From positions 3,637 to 67,636 of the forward strand of contig NMRB01002069.1 of the NCBI GenBank assembly GCA_002633025.1: a stretch of DNA of 64,000 nucleotides. Reading direction: 5' to 3'. The notes below the pieces were generated by a model. It was not told the DNA's origin, ran no database searches, and worked only from the letters and a program-made list of their open reading frames with translations. The stretch comes from Notospermus geniculatus. Taxonomy: Eukaryota; Nemertea; Pilidiophora; Heteronemertea; Lineidae. The number at the start of each line of letters is the position of its first letter. Position 1 is the stretch's first letter. Positions 54,141-64,000 of the stretch are shown here, piece after piece. The translations under genes were made by a program, and so were the position numbers.

Positions 54141-54366
54141 AAATGACAGAAAATCTTCGTCACTGCTGAAAAGTCATCTCATTTGGGTCTATTGTGCCTT
54201 TGAGGTTTTGCTTAGAACCAGTACATTTACACCCTTCCTATGATGTGGCACTGGGTGTTCAAAGTTAACGTAAAATGAGGAAATTTCAATCGTCTTTTCA
54301 AATTACGTCATGGAAATGAAGTCCAATTTCGTATTTCGTACTTCGTGATTCGTCAGATTTGTGAAA

Positions 54367-55065
54367 CCTAACTCTCAAGCAAGGTTCATTGGAACACGGA
54401 ATTGGTCCGGTTCAGGTCCGTAAAAAATCTATCAAATGGACTTCAGCGTTGTCGTTTCCGGAAAACTCGGGGGGAACGGACTGGAAACGGATCGGATCCG
54501 TGTGCCAATGAACCTTGCTTTAGGCTATCGAGAGGCAAGCACTGGTTGTTCCCCACATGTACAGTCATTGACATAAGTTTATCTACACCTACTACCTTGA
54601 ATATTTCAAATACTACTGGGCCAATTTTAACACGGTTTGTACCACATGAAAATCTGTCTTCTTGGCCATATTTCTCCATCAAAATTTTGGAAATATCATA
54701 ATTATGTAATAGCTCATTAGAAAAAGCCCTAAAATCAACATTTTTATTATGGAATTTTTTTGTGACGTTTGTTTCAGTTTTGATAGAATGGAACTTTCTA
54801 AGGATTTTGGGCTTTGTTTCATCAAAATATCTCGAATGGTTGCTGAGATACATGTATTTGAGATTATCGAAATTTTGATAATTTGAGATTTTCGTGTTTT
54901 TCAGGAAATTTTGATGCCAGTAGTTAAAGATAACCTAAGAATATATTGGTTTACAAAATTTTGGAACTTTTTGTGTTAACTGGGTAGAGATATTCATATT
55001 TGAAAATAACTCCTTAACTCAAGACATGCTTAACTTCTCACCAGTTTCTGCTAAAAGTTCCAAAA
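54367..55065. repeat. Long repeat, near-identical copy at 63302-64000
   Basis: It begins CCTAACTCTCAAGCAAGGTT and opens with the AAGCAAGGTTCATTGG palindrome. The downstream part has a - strand frame of about 130 codons (FRAFSNELLHNYDISKIL, GQEDRFSCGTNRVKIGPVVF) kept open in both copies, but the copies differ too little to test selection. Probably an interspersed element. Confidence 0.8.
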
Positions 55066-55617
55066 CTTCATACTCCTACGTTTTTAGGTGAGCTCTGTCT
55101 ACTAATACCAAAATTTTGTGAGTTTTTAAAAAAAAATTTTTATACACATGCGCGACGTAGCCTAGATGTGTGCGCCAACCACTGAATACCTCAGGATGCA
55201 ATACACTCGTTGCTAGAAGCTGTAACGTCAGATGCAATAGGAGCTGTCAGCGAGTTGACCAATAGGTGTCACTACGGCCCAATTCAATGCATATAGCGGG
55301 CCCAGTCATTGATCGAGCAGCAATCACGTAGATTTTCCTGTACATTGGTCCGCTAGAACTTTGCTGCCATCTATTGACAATATGCGCGGCTGACTGCTCC
55401 TATTGGCGCATTACTCTTCTCCCGTATTGTTCTTGGCCACCTCATCGCAACAGGTGGTCGAGATTAGACCTTTCTTTCTGAACTTTAGAATCTATCGACA
55501 AGAAATCATGACACTAATTGACGCGTGTCTAATCTTTCTGGTTTAACCCGTGATAGAAAACGTTACTTTTTGATCATGACTCGTGTTCTTGGCATGCAAG
55601 CTCAGTTTCGCAAAGTA

Positions 55618-56696
55618 CAGAGTGAGTCAAAAAAAACTAGACACTTTTTAAAAGGCCCATTGTTTTATTGTGTACCAGTATATACAATGTATTTTTGCTT
55701 GTACTTATGCAGCAGCTCTTCCTACATCTTTTGGTACCAGTCATGCTTGATTGGTTTTCATGCATGACCGCACAGGAGACAATTAAGGGACGAGGGTAAA
55801 ATCTGATCTGCGCCAACTGATAAGAGCTGGATATGAAATGGATAGCCAAGTAATTTTCTTGCCCCTGATTACATAATCAGTTAATTTAAATCACACAGAC
55901 TTGCTCATAGCCCTCATTAGGCCTTCTCGGCAAGTCAATAGCCGTTTTTACACTACGCAGCATTTTGGCCCGGATGAACCGTGCCGTGCTCGACCCGGGC
56001 CAAGCCCGCCTCAGAAAGAGTATTTTACCCCATTTACACTGCACCATGAAAACCGCGCCAATATCTGAATCGCCGGCTCTCCTTTCTGTGGAGGTCCGAA
56101 ATCTCCGTCATTTTCAATATGGCTGCGCCCATGATCATTCGCGGCAATGACGTATTGAGTTCAAGGCCGATAAATGAGCATGCGCATTCACTAAAGGCGA
56201 GTGATTCAAGTGGGCCGAGCCCAGTAGCGTGTTTACACTGTGCAGTTTTCCAGCAGAACCGTGCTCGACCCGGGTCGAACCCACCTCCTGTTGGGGGGTT
56301 CGGCCCGGATGAAAGTAGCACCGTGCCGAGCCCAGTTGAGCCGTGCCAACCCATTTACACTATCACCTTTTTTGCCGTGCCGTGCTCGACCCGGGCCGAG
56401 CACGGTTGAAAACACGTAGTGTAAAAGGGGCCAATGTTAAGTTTTACAGAGGGTAGGCCTATCTGTTGTGATTTTTGTTCATATCCAGCTCTGATCAGTT
56501 GGCGCAGATCAGATTTCACCCTTGTCCCTTAATTGTCTCCTGTGCGGTCATGCATGAAAACCAATCAAGCATGACCGGTACCAAAAGATGCAGGAAGAGC
56601 TGCTGCATAAGTACAAGCAAAAATATATTGTATATATTGGTACACAATAAAACAATGGGCCTTTCAAAAAGTGTCTAGTTTTTTTTACTCACTCTG
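55618..56696. mobile_element. Non-autonomous Tc1/mariner-like element with long TIRs
   Basis: TA flanks both ends (55616-55617 and 56697-56698). The ends are CAGAGTGAGTCAAAAAAAAC and its complement, the CAGRGTGAGTCAAAAAAA style of Tc1/mariner superfamily termini. TIRs are about 215 bp and include CATGCTTGATTGGTTTTCAT. Between them lie only short unique stretches and the nested fold-back at 55940, with no transposase frame. Confidence 0.75.
55940..56432. repeat. GC-rich fold-back nested in the Tc1-like element
   Basis: AGCCGTTTTTACACTACG at the left pairs with CGTAGTGTAAAAGGGGCC at the right. The interior repeats GACCCGGGCCGAGCACGG-type words in both directions. Its ends are similar in layout to those of 20447-20774. 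Confidence 0.8.
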
Positions 56697-59581
56697 TAGT
56701 GAAGTATCTATAAACAGCGCGTGGAATAAAAATATACCACGAATGAATCTACAGAATGTCGAATGGCATCTAAAATATAGCATTACAATACGACGCGATG
56801 TACAGCAAGCTTGTATACCATCAGATCAAGGTAAATAATAGACTACTATTGGCGTAATCTGGAGGCAACTCGATGAATGGTTACCATACCGACTCAATCA
56901 AAAATTCCCATTGATGCGTTAAGAAAAAGTTCCCGTACAGTATTTGTTTTTGTTTTGAATGGGATCCAGTGCGGTTACATATTTTTCCGGTGTCTTTTTT
57001 AACACTCTTCAACTCGGATTAATTTAAAAAATTTCGCAACTGCGAACGTCAATGAGTTCCCTTCGGTTAAACATGTTAAAGAGAATGTTTCACGACTTCA
57101 TTGTTCAATGTTCGTAAACATGGATGTTTACATTTATGTTATTTTGGACGTTTGGGACATGCCAACCCATCAAATTGAAAACTTTCTGTATCAAAAGAAT
57201 TTCTAGAGGGGCATGCCACCAACAAATTACTCATAAGACAAAGAAAGACTGGACACAAACAGATAAAATGTAAATAAAAATGATTTTCGCGGCCCGCGAA
57301 ATACTCGTGATACATTATCTTTAAAGCCCTCAGCTGTATTGAATTTTACGGTATTTTCAGTGTTAGGAGAGTGAAGGTGGAGGTCTCATAGCCTCCTGAA
57401 GGTCCCAAAAATACTTGCCTGGTACGTACTTCAAAGAATAGACCTAGTTTTCATTGGAAAAACGAACTGCAGACAGAGCTCTAATGTATTCAGAAAGAGC
57501 GTAGTACATTTCACACTACAATAACTTCGGCGAACATAAAACCACTTTCTAAATCAAATACATTGTGGCTTTAAGTAAGTTAGCTATCAGACAGAAAAAC
57601 GTTTCAACAAATGAAACAGTAGTGATAAAATCATACATGATATGATTAGCCGAACAATGCGGAAGTAACCTGAATCCTGCTGTTATATAAATGTGATGGA
57701 GCGCTATATTGAGCCACTCTATGTTTGAATATTCTATGGCTTCGTGGGATAAGGAGTTTCCTTTCGCCATTATTGGTAAGAAATGCAAAAAAATGAAATG
57801 ATGCTAAAAACATTTCCTCTTCAACAACGTGCAGCTCTTACTGCGCCGTTTCCGCATCGTTTTTGCTGACAGTGCAACATGCCAAGAACCACGGTTGGCT
57901 TGTGAATTTCTTTTTTTCGTACCGGTACTCGAAACCACTGGGCTAAAACGGCCCGACCTTTTTAAACGCGGCAGTTCGGGGTAAAAAAGGTAGTTATGCA
58001 ACAGCCTGTCCACCCTGAAACATTTCATATTTTATTCTTTTGGGGCGATTGGACTTGGCATGAATACACTCTAAATTCCATGGAGTGAAAACTCACTCCA
58101 TATTGGGTTACATTATACAGGTATAAGGGAAAAATTTTCAGCGAAAAACTGGCGTGGTTGCTATGGCAACGTTTTTTCGACTTTCCGGCCGTGCGATTTT
58201 GTGCGGATGGCCTAGGGGGGCAAAATGGATTGAGTGTGGAGGGCGAAGCTGGAGGGGGGGACCTGAAGCTGGAGGGGGGGGGGGACCTCTCAGATGCATT
58301 TTCCCCACATCTGACACTACAATAACTTGGCTGGAAGAGAGGAAATGACATAGAGGAAAAATTTGTTTTGTCCCTTTTTGCTCGGGGGGGGGGGCATTTG
58401 CCCCTGCCTGCCCCCCACCCACCCACCCACCCACCTGGCACGCGGCAAGAGGGTGAAACAGCTTAAGCTGGTAGCAACATACGGAAATCTCAGTTACATG
58501 TACATGTACATGTACATCATCTCTGCGTGCCATGTCTATGAGCGAACCAATGAGTGCTACCTCATCTGAGCGAGTTTTTTGTCCGCTTACTGACACAGTT
58601 TCTAAAATGTCACAGGTAAAGTACATGTACAGGAATTCGTATGTGTGGTGCCAGCTTTATTAGAACAAGCCTCAGGTGTTGTCCATTAAATACAGGATCG
58701 AAGATCCAACATTACATATGACGATCGCCTCAGGTCAGCTACACAACAGTACATCTAATGTACCTCACGTGTATTTTCCAGTGATTTTATCATCATGTTT
58801 CTTAATAATCCCAATGCCATCACTAACGCTATTGAATTCCACCTGATAATTAACAGTCTTCCTGTCATTACATTACACTACATTATCTTAACGTTTCATG
58901 TAGTTAGATGGACATTCATACAGAATGGATCTGCCTATGAATGCCAGCTGTCACGCGACATCGGACTCAGAGCTGAGATCTCGCCATGCGGGAGTTTTCG
59001 AGAGTTCACGAGACAAGATTCCACGTAGCGTGTGTTTCAAAATTGGTCACCCAAGAAAATGGGGCAAAATTTAACTTTGAAATAATCAAAGATTTGTGCC
59101 ATTGATTTTCCAAAAATCAAATGTAGTATTTGATAATATAGACCTTTAACTACTAGTATTAGTTTCTCCATCTGGGATGTACATATGTACAGTGTACACT
59201 CATTTGAAGGACGGTATCAAAAAATATTAAGCAGCTACATAATTTTTTACGTATACCGGTATATAGGTTTATTTTTAAAAAAAAATTGATAGGAGGACGA
59301 GAGCGATCAGTCTCTACTCATATTCTCGTCCTCTACTCTCTTTATACAAAGGGAACGTCACCCGACCTGCACACCCAGGTGAAAAAAAACCAAAACAAAC
59401 GAAGTGCCCATTTTCAGCTAAAGGATGTTCTACTGGGGATGTCCCCCGTATTTACTAAGGTATAGCGATATAATTGGGAAATGACTTTTTGATGCATTTT
59501 GACCCATTCTGTGTTAATTTATTATATAAAAAAGTTCTCTTACATGTAGGGCCTATTACAAAGTATCTGAAATTAATTAAG
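56697..59581. other. KCNQ intron, no exon found; G-run cluster at 58248-58436
   Basis: 58248-58436 has several runs of 7 to 12 G and a CCCA pentamer array (CCCACCCACCCACCCACC), enough to form G-quadruplexes on either strand. Frames of 138-162 codons on the - strand here (58025-58626) reflect this low complexity. ACATGTACATGTACATGTAC occurs at 58496. Confidence 0.55.
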
Positions 59582-59758
59582 ATATAATAAAAGGAGTCGT
59601 CCTCCAGAAATTTCGCAAATTTTCGACCTCAACCAGGGTCTTCTTCAGGCTGGCACTTTACACTTCTGGTAGCTCGACTTGAAAGTGCCAGCCTGAAGAC
59701 CCCGGTTGGGGTCGAAAATTTGCGAAATTTCTGGAGGATGACTCCTTTTATTATATCA
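59582..59758. repeat. Hairpin ATATAATAAAAGGAGTCGTC
   Basis: ATAATAAAAGGAGTCGTCCT and CCAGAAATTTCGCAAATTTT pair with their complements at the right. The inner GGCTGGCACTTTACA also pairs. It is closely related to 32870-33055 and the gene B intron. Confidence 0.9.
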
Positions 59759-60053
59759 TTTTGTGTGTCGCCTTTCTGATTTGCTCCAACAAGATGTTTC
59801 CGCAGAACGCCATAAGGATGTGGACTATATGAGATACGTTGACATTACCCTGTCAATGCGTATAAAAAAGCTACTTTTAAGAATTCTTAATGGTGATATT
59901 TCACAGACAACCCCGTTGGCGTGGTATTGATTTTCCATACTCCTCGCCAATAAGCATTTAGTTGTCTGGCACGTTTAGAACAACAGTGTGTATGTCGTAA
60001 TCGAACCGTGTAACTCGTGATATCGACATGGTACGGTGTGACTTTACCGGCAT

Positions 60054-60201
60054 TAGGGAGGTTTCGAAATCAAACGACAAACAAAAACTTTACGACAACG
60101 TTATTTTTCATCATTCACCAGATTATATATTGCATTTTCGGTACGAAAATAACGTTGTCGTTAACGTTTACGTTTATCGTTTGATTTCGAAACCTCCCTA
60201 T
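60054..60201. repeat. Palindrome TAGGGAGGTTTCGAAATC
   Basis: TAGGGAGGTTTCGAAATCAA pairs with TTGATTTCGAAACCTCCCTA. Same family as 38274-38422. Confidence 0.9.
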
Positions 60202-60593
60202 TAGGGCCGTTCTGATGTAAAGCTGTCATCCCATGTGTCCCACCATGCCAGTTTCATCCAATGAAAAGCCACAGTTATCAAGAAAATAGAACTTTTCTCC
60301 GAAAAACCTCGATTTTTGACAAAATTGGGAATTTTTCTCCGTCAAATAACATGAAAACGATGAGCCTTTTCAGCTTAATTTGTTGGCAGTTGTGAATGAA
60401 TTTCCATTGTCTTCATTTTGTAAAAATTTGGTAGTCTTGCACTTCAAAATGTTCGAGATCTCAAATCGGTGATATTTTGATATTCTGATATTTCCGTGAT
60501 ATATTCACTTTTCCTTAAAATTTTCGAACCAACACACTTATTACCCTTCAAAGTATCGCATCCACATTTGAAAATCAACGACTGATGACTGAC

Positions 60594-60970
60594 GCTGAAA
60601 GGGTAAATGTCGTCCTGGGTATATACAAAGATTACCCAGGATCGCAATCTTGACTAAAATAATACCCTGGGTGTAGTTTCACTAGCCGAACATCACCCAG
60701 CGTCCACAATCTATGCCTAGGAACGAGTCCTATTTAGATTATCCCGGGGAATCTCATGGTCTCGCGCCGCGGTACTTATTGAGTGTCTCTGTTCATGACA
60801 TTCGTCTGGCTGTCACGTGACCACGGGCGAGACAACCTCGAATCCAGGTGTCATACCACGACGCTGGGTGATGTTCGGCAGCCGAAACTACACCCAGGGT
60901 ATTGTTTTAGTGAAGATTGAGATTCTGGGTAATCTTTGTATATACCCAGGACGACATTTACCCTTTCAGC
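60594..60970. mobile_element. GCTGAA-type MITE, likely 9-bp target duplication
   Basis: The ends are GCTGAAAGGGTAAATGTCGT and the exact complement, with TIRs of about 100 bp. Flanks are ATGACTGAC (60585-60593) and ATGACTTAC (60971-60979), matching at 8 of 9 bases. The inner arms hold TCCTGGGTATATACAAAG and AACATCACCCAGCGTC. No coding content. Confidence 0.85.
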
Positions 60971-61164
60971 ATGACTTACTACCGAGAAATTAAGAAAAAA
61001 TCTAAGTATGTTGCAATACTTATGGCCAGTGAGTGTACATGGAACACTAATGGTGCTGAAAATTGGTTTAAACTCTGATTCTTCAGTCGTGCGACCAAGA
61101 ACATTGTAAATCAGCTGATGCGTGATGCCCTCAATGTGTTGTCTTCACCAATCGGCGTACAAAG

Positions 61165-61591
61165 GCTGAATCGGTTAATGTCGTCCTGGGTACACCTCAT
61201 TATTACCCAGGGTAATCCTGGGTAATCCTTTTTGTTACCCAGGATCGTCCTGGGTACAAATAATGTACCTTAACATTACCCAGTTTTAAAATCCGCGCCA
61301 TAGGATGGAATAGATTGCATATACGACTGCAAATCGCGGTCTTTAACGCGAGTTGCCATTCTGACAGCTGCTGACAATTACCACGTCAAAATGCACGTAT
61401 ATAAATTCGTGGCGGGCTATAACAAGACAATATCGTACCTCGAGCGCAAAGGGAAAATGGCGCGGATTTCAAACTGGGTACTATTAAGGTACCTTATTTA
61501 TACCCAGGATCGTCCTGGGTAACAAAAATGATTACTCAGAATACCCAGGGTAATAATGAGGTGTACCCAGGACGACATTAACCGATTCAGC
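61165..61591. mobile_element. GCTGAA-type MITE, perfect 9-bp target duplication
   Basis: CGTACAAAG at 61156-61164 is repeated exactly at 61592-61600. The ends are GCTGAATCGGTTAATGTCGT and its complement. The arms carry repeated TACCCAGG words. The end sequence and duplication length match the elements at 12953 and 60594. Confidence 0.9.
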
Positions 61592-61904
61592 CGTACAAAG
61601 CGTCTAGATACTGACAACATTCAAATCTTCTTACGCAGAAGCCGCAGTAGCGAACAAGGTAACATGCGATCGTTGTTGATCATGAAAAATATTGAGTCAA
61701 TTTGATTGTGATGGATGGATTGAAAATGATGATGTTTACTAACTAAACACGTTTTCCTATTATTACCCCTGTAGGATGATAATAGAAATTTATACCGTTG
61801 AGATCCAAGAGACTTATGTATGTAAGATAATGTAGTTGCTGCATCTGCGACGTGGGGGTCATTTCACACTTGTAGCCTTGGCGTATATACATGAGCATTT
61901 TTAA

Positions 61905-62375
61905 GAAACCGGTGGCCCTGGCGGGTTAGTATGGAAGAGGCCATCTCAAGCTACTCAATGGGCCGAATTCATAAAAACTAGCATTAATTGCTTTTCTGGG
62001 CTTTTTCTTGAAGAAGTATTTATAAAATTTCGCTTTTGCTTCATAGAACAAGCAACTCCCTATAAGAATTAGCAGAAGCTTTGTCTTGCGAGCATTAGCT
62101 TCATCAGGTAGAAAATCTTGCTTGGCTTTATAAGAAAAGGTCATTAGGTTAAGCAATTGATTATGAATATGTTTGTGAGCAAATTCTTTGGCTTGTGCTT
62201 CTCCTTGACAAGCAAAAGCTTGGCCTTGGGGCTTTGGCTTGTTAGCTTTTGCCATGTTTTATAAATTCGGCCCAATGTTCCTCACTTGGATGGGGTCTTT
62301 TACTTGCCCTTGCAAAGGCACAAGGTACAAAGCACCACGGCATACTGTCCCATGCGACAGGCTGTTAGAGAGCGG
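61905..62375 (-). repeat. Possible tRNA-type SINE split by a palindrome
   Basis: The flanks (GAGGCCATCTCAAGCTACTC and TGTTCCTCACTTGGATGGGG, then CACGGC.TACTGTCCCATG) match 37475-37680, where they are contiguous. The B-box end is degraded here. Confidence 0.6.
61960..62273. mobile_element. Palindrome with GGGCCGAATTCATAAAA ends, inserted in a SINE
   Basis: GGGCCGAATTCATAAAAACT at the left is matched by TTTTATAAATTCGGCCC at the right. AAT occurs on both sides (61957-61959 and 62274-62276), and the SINE copy at 37.5 kb shows the uninterrupted sequence. Inner arms repeat AAGCAAA/TTTGCTT words. Confidence 0.8.
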
Positions 62376-63301
62376 TTTGATATGCTCGTTACGAATTTTT
62401 ATGTCAAGAATGTCATTTTTCCTGTAAATCATGATGGAAATTTTTCTATGATTAGTCTTCAGAAAGGTCTTTGGTCATGACTGTATCTTCTAGTTTAGCA
62501 TTATTAATCTTATAGGGCCACGGTGGGTTAAGCCAGCCTCACGAAATAAGCTCACTCACACAAAAAATTGGCCATTACTTTCTGCATTGTGAAAATATAT
62601 TGATCAGGTAATTCCAACGTTGTGTTTGTTGGAATATCGGTGAAGCCGTAGATTAACCAGCGATAATGTTCACTCGTATAAATAAACGGGGGGATTCACT
62701 TACGCATATCCCGAGCGGAGTTCAACATGAATATGTCTACACAAAAAGACACTGTGCCAAAGTCGGTTCAATGAGGAAAAAAACATGGATTATGGGCGTA
62801 GATATTATGAGCTTCGGATTCATGGCAAAAAATACTCGCGTCGATGACCGAACTGTTCTAGAATTTTTCCTGACCATTACGTTCATCTGCGGCGTCTGTG
62901 GAAAATGGCAGGAGTAACAGTAACAACAACAACGCCTTCAATGAATTTGAAAAGTGTGATACTATGATTTGCGCGAGACTAGTGTTGGTGATAAAATGCC
63001 GACGGGAACCAACAGGCGGAACGGAAAATTATATATTTTTTTTGAAATCGTACTTTTTGATGGTTCGTCCGAAACACCGTAACAAAATGCGATATTCGGC
63101 GGAAATCCGTATTAAATACGGAAATCCGTAACGGGTTGGCAGGTCTGCACTTGGTGCACTCGATTTCGCCGGGGCAGTAGCCTATCTGATGACGGTCATA
63201 AAGCGATGGGCTAGGTCCACAATTAAATTTTCTGTACACGTCCTGTACATCGACTGTACATACATTTTGCCAAATAATTCAAAAACTACACATAGGAAAA
63301 A
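62376..63301. other. KCNQ intron, no exon found
   Basis: Open stretches at 62666-62917 and 62898-63131 have no KCNQ or other domain signal. A block near 63235 (CTGTACATCGACTGTACAT) resembles the AACAAACACTG element family ends. Confidence 0.4.
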
Positions 63302-64000
63302 CCTAACTCTCAAGCAAGGTTCATTGGAACACGGAATTGGTCCGGTTCAGGTCCGTAAAAAATCTATCAAATGGACTTCAGCGTTGTCGTATCCGGAAAA
63401 CTCGGGGGGGAACGGACTGGAAACGGATCGGATCCGTGTGCCAATGAACCTTGCTTTAGGCTATCGAGAGGCAAGCACTGGTTGTTCCCCACATGTACAG
63501 TCATTGACATTAGTTTATCTACACCTACTACCTTGAATATTTCAAATACTACTGGGCCAATTTTAACACGGTTTGTACCACACGAAAGTCTGTCTTCTTG
63601 GCCATATTTCTGCATCAAAATTTTGGAAATATCATAATTATGTAATAGCTCATTAGAAAAAGCCCTAAAATCAACATTTTTATTATGGAATTTTTTTGTG
63701 ACGTTTGTTCCAGTTTTGATAGAATGGAACTTTCTAAGGATTTTGGGCTTTGTTTCATCAAAATATCTCGAGCGGTTGCTGAGATACATGTATTTGAGAT
63801 TATCGAAATTTTGATAATTTGCGATTTTCGTGTTTTTCAGAAAATTTTGATGCCAGTAGTTAAAGATAACCTAAGAATATATTGGTTTACAAAATTTTGG
63901 AACTTTTTGTGTTAACTGGGTAGAGATATTCATATTTGAAAATAACTCCTTAACTCAAGACATGCTTAACTTCTCACCAGTTTCCGCTAAAAGTTCCAAA
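63302..64000. repeat. Second copy of the long repeat at 54367, cut by the window edge
   Basis: It matches 54367-55065 with few substitutions, starting at the same CCTAACTCTCAAGCAAGG. It continues past the window end. Confidence 0.85.

Noticed and set aside
58025-58626. Pro-rich - strand frames of 138 and 162 codons
   Set aside because: They coincide with G and CCCA runs and have no domain.
52293-64000. Further KCNQ exons (S1-S6, pore)
   Set aside because: I looked for the S2, S4 and GYGD pore motifs in the supplied open frames and found none. The intron runs past the window.

Overview
This is eukaryotic DNA, most likely from a marine invertebrate deuterostome. The evidence is spliced exons with GT/AG borders, A+T-rich intergenic sequence full of TACATGTA and TAGGCCTA words, very dense miniature inverted-repeat elements, Link (hyaluronan-binding) modules, and the first coding exon of a Kv7/KCNQ potassium channel. 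Link modules are known mainly from chordates, so a cephalochordate would fit, but hemichordate or echinoderm cannot be excluded from sequence alone. There are no prokaryotic operons, rRNA genes or CRISPR arrays.

Layout. (1) 0.7-4.7 kb, 22.8-25.8 kb and 31.5-36.1 kb hold three + strand paralogues (A, B, C) of a gene family I cannot name. Each has an 86-codon exon with a PAN/Apple-like cysteine pattern, then two large exons of about 355 and 335 codons. Both large exons open in phase 0 right after an in-frame TAG acceptor, both end in their own stop codon, and they look like diverged copies of one domain. This suggests a choice between two alternative terminal exons, repeated three times. A decayed scrap of a fourth copy lies at 5.84 kb. 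(2) 6.2-15.3 kb holds a - strand Link-domain locus, partly in two tandem units. Intact-looking modules are flanked by phase-1 splice sites. My best model is one gene with four Link modules (15.1 to 11.3 kb) plus a 5'-truncated duplicate (9.4 to 8.0 kb). (3) 15.4-22.8 kb, 26-31 kb and 36-49 kb are mostly repeats, with two uncertain small coding signals at 44.3 kb and 45.9-46.6 kb. (4) 49.76-50.88 kb is a 31-bp minisatellite just upstream of the KCNQ first exon (51,835-52,292). The rest of the window is probably its first intron, loaded with inverted-repeat elements.

The most striking non-coding feature is a set of at least ten near-perfect palindromes that share a terminal signature (about GGGCCGTATTCATAAA) while their cores differ. 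Some are stacked end to end, and one is absent from the matching site in a tandem paralogue. A second family (ends GCTGAA, 9-bp target duplications) is represented four to five times. Single-base Ns at 6207, 8239, 37133, 40861, 43841 and 46261 and a 38-base N run at 22927-22964 mark assembly joins, some inside repeats.
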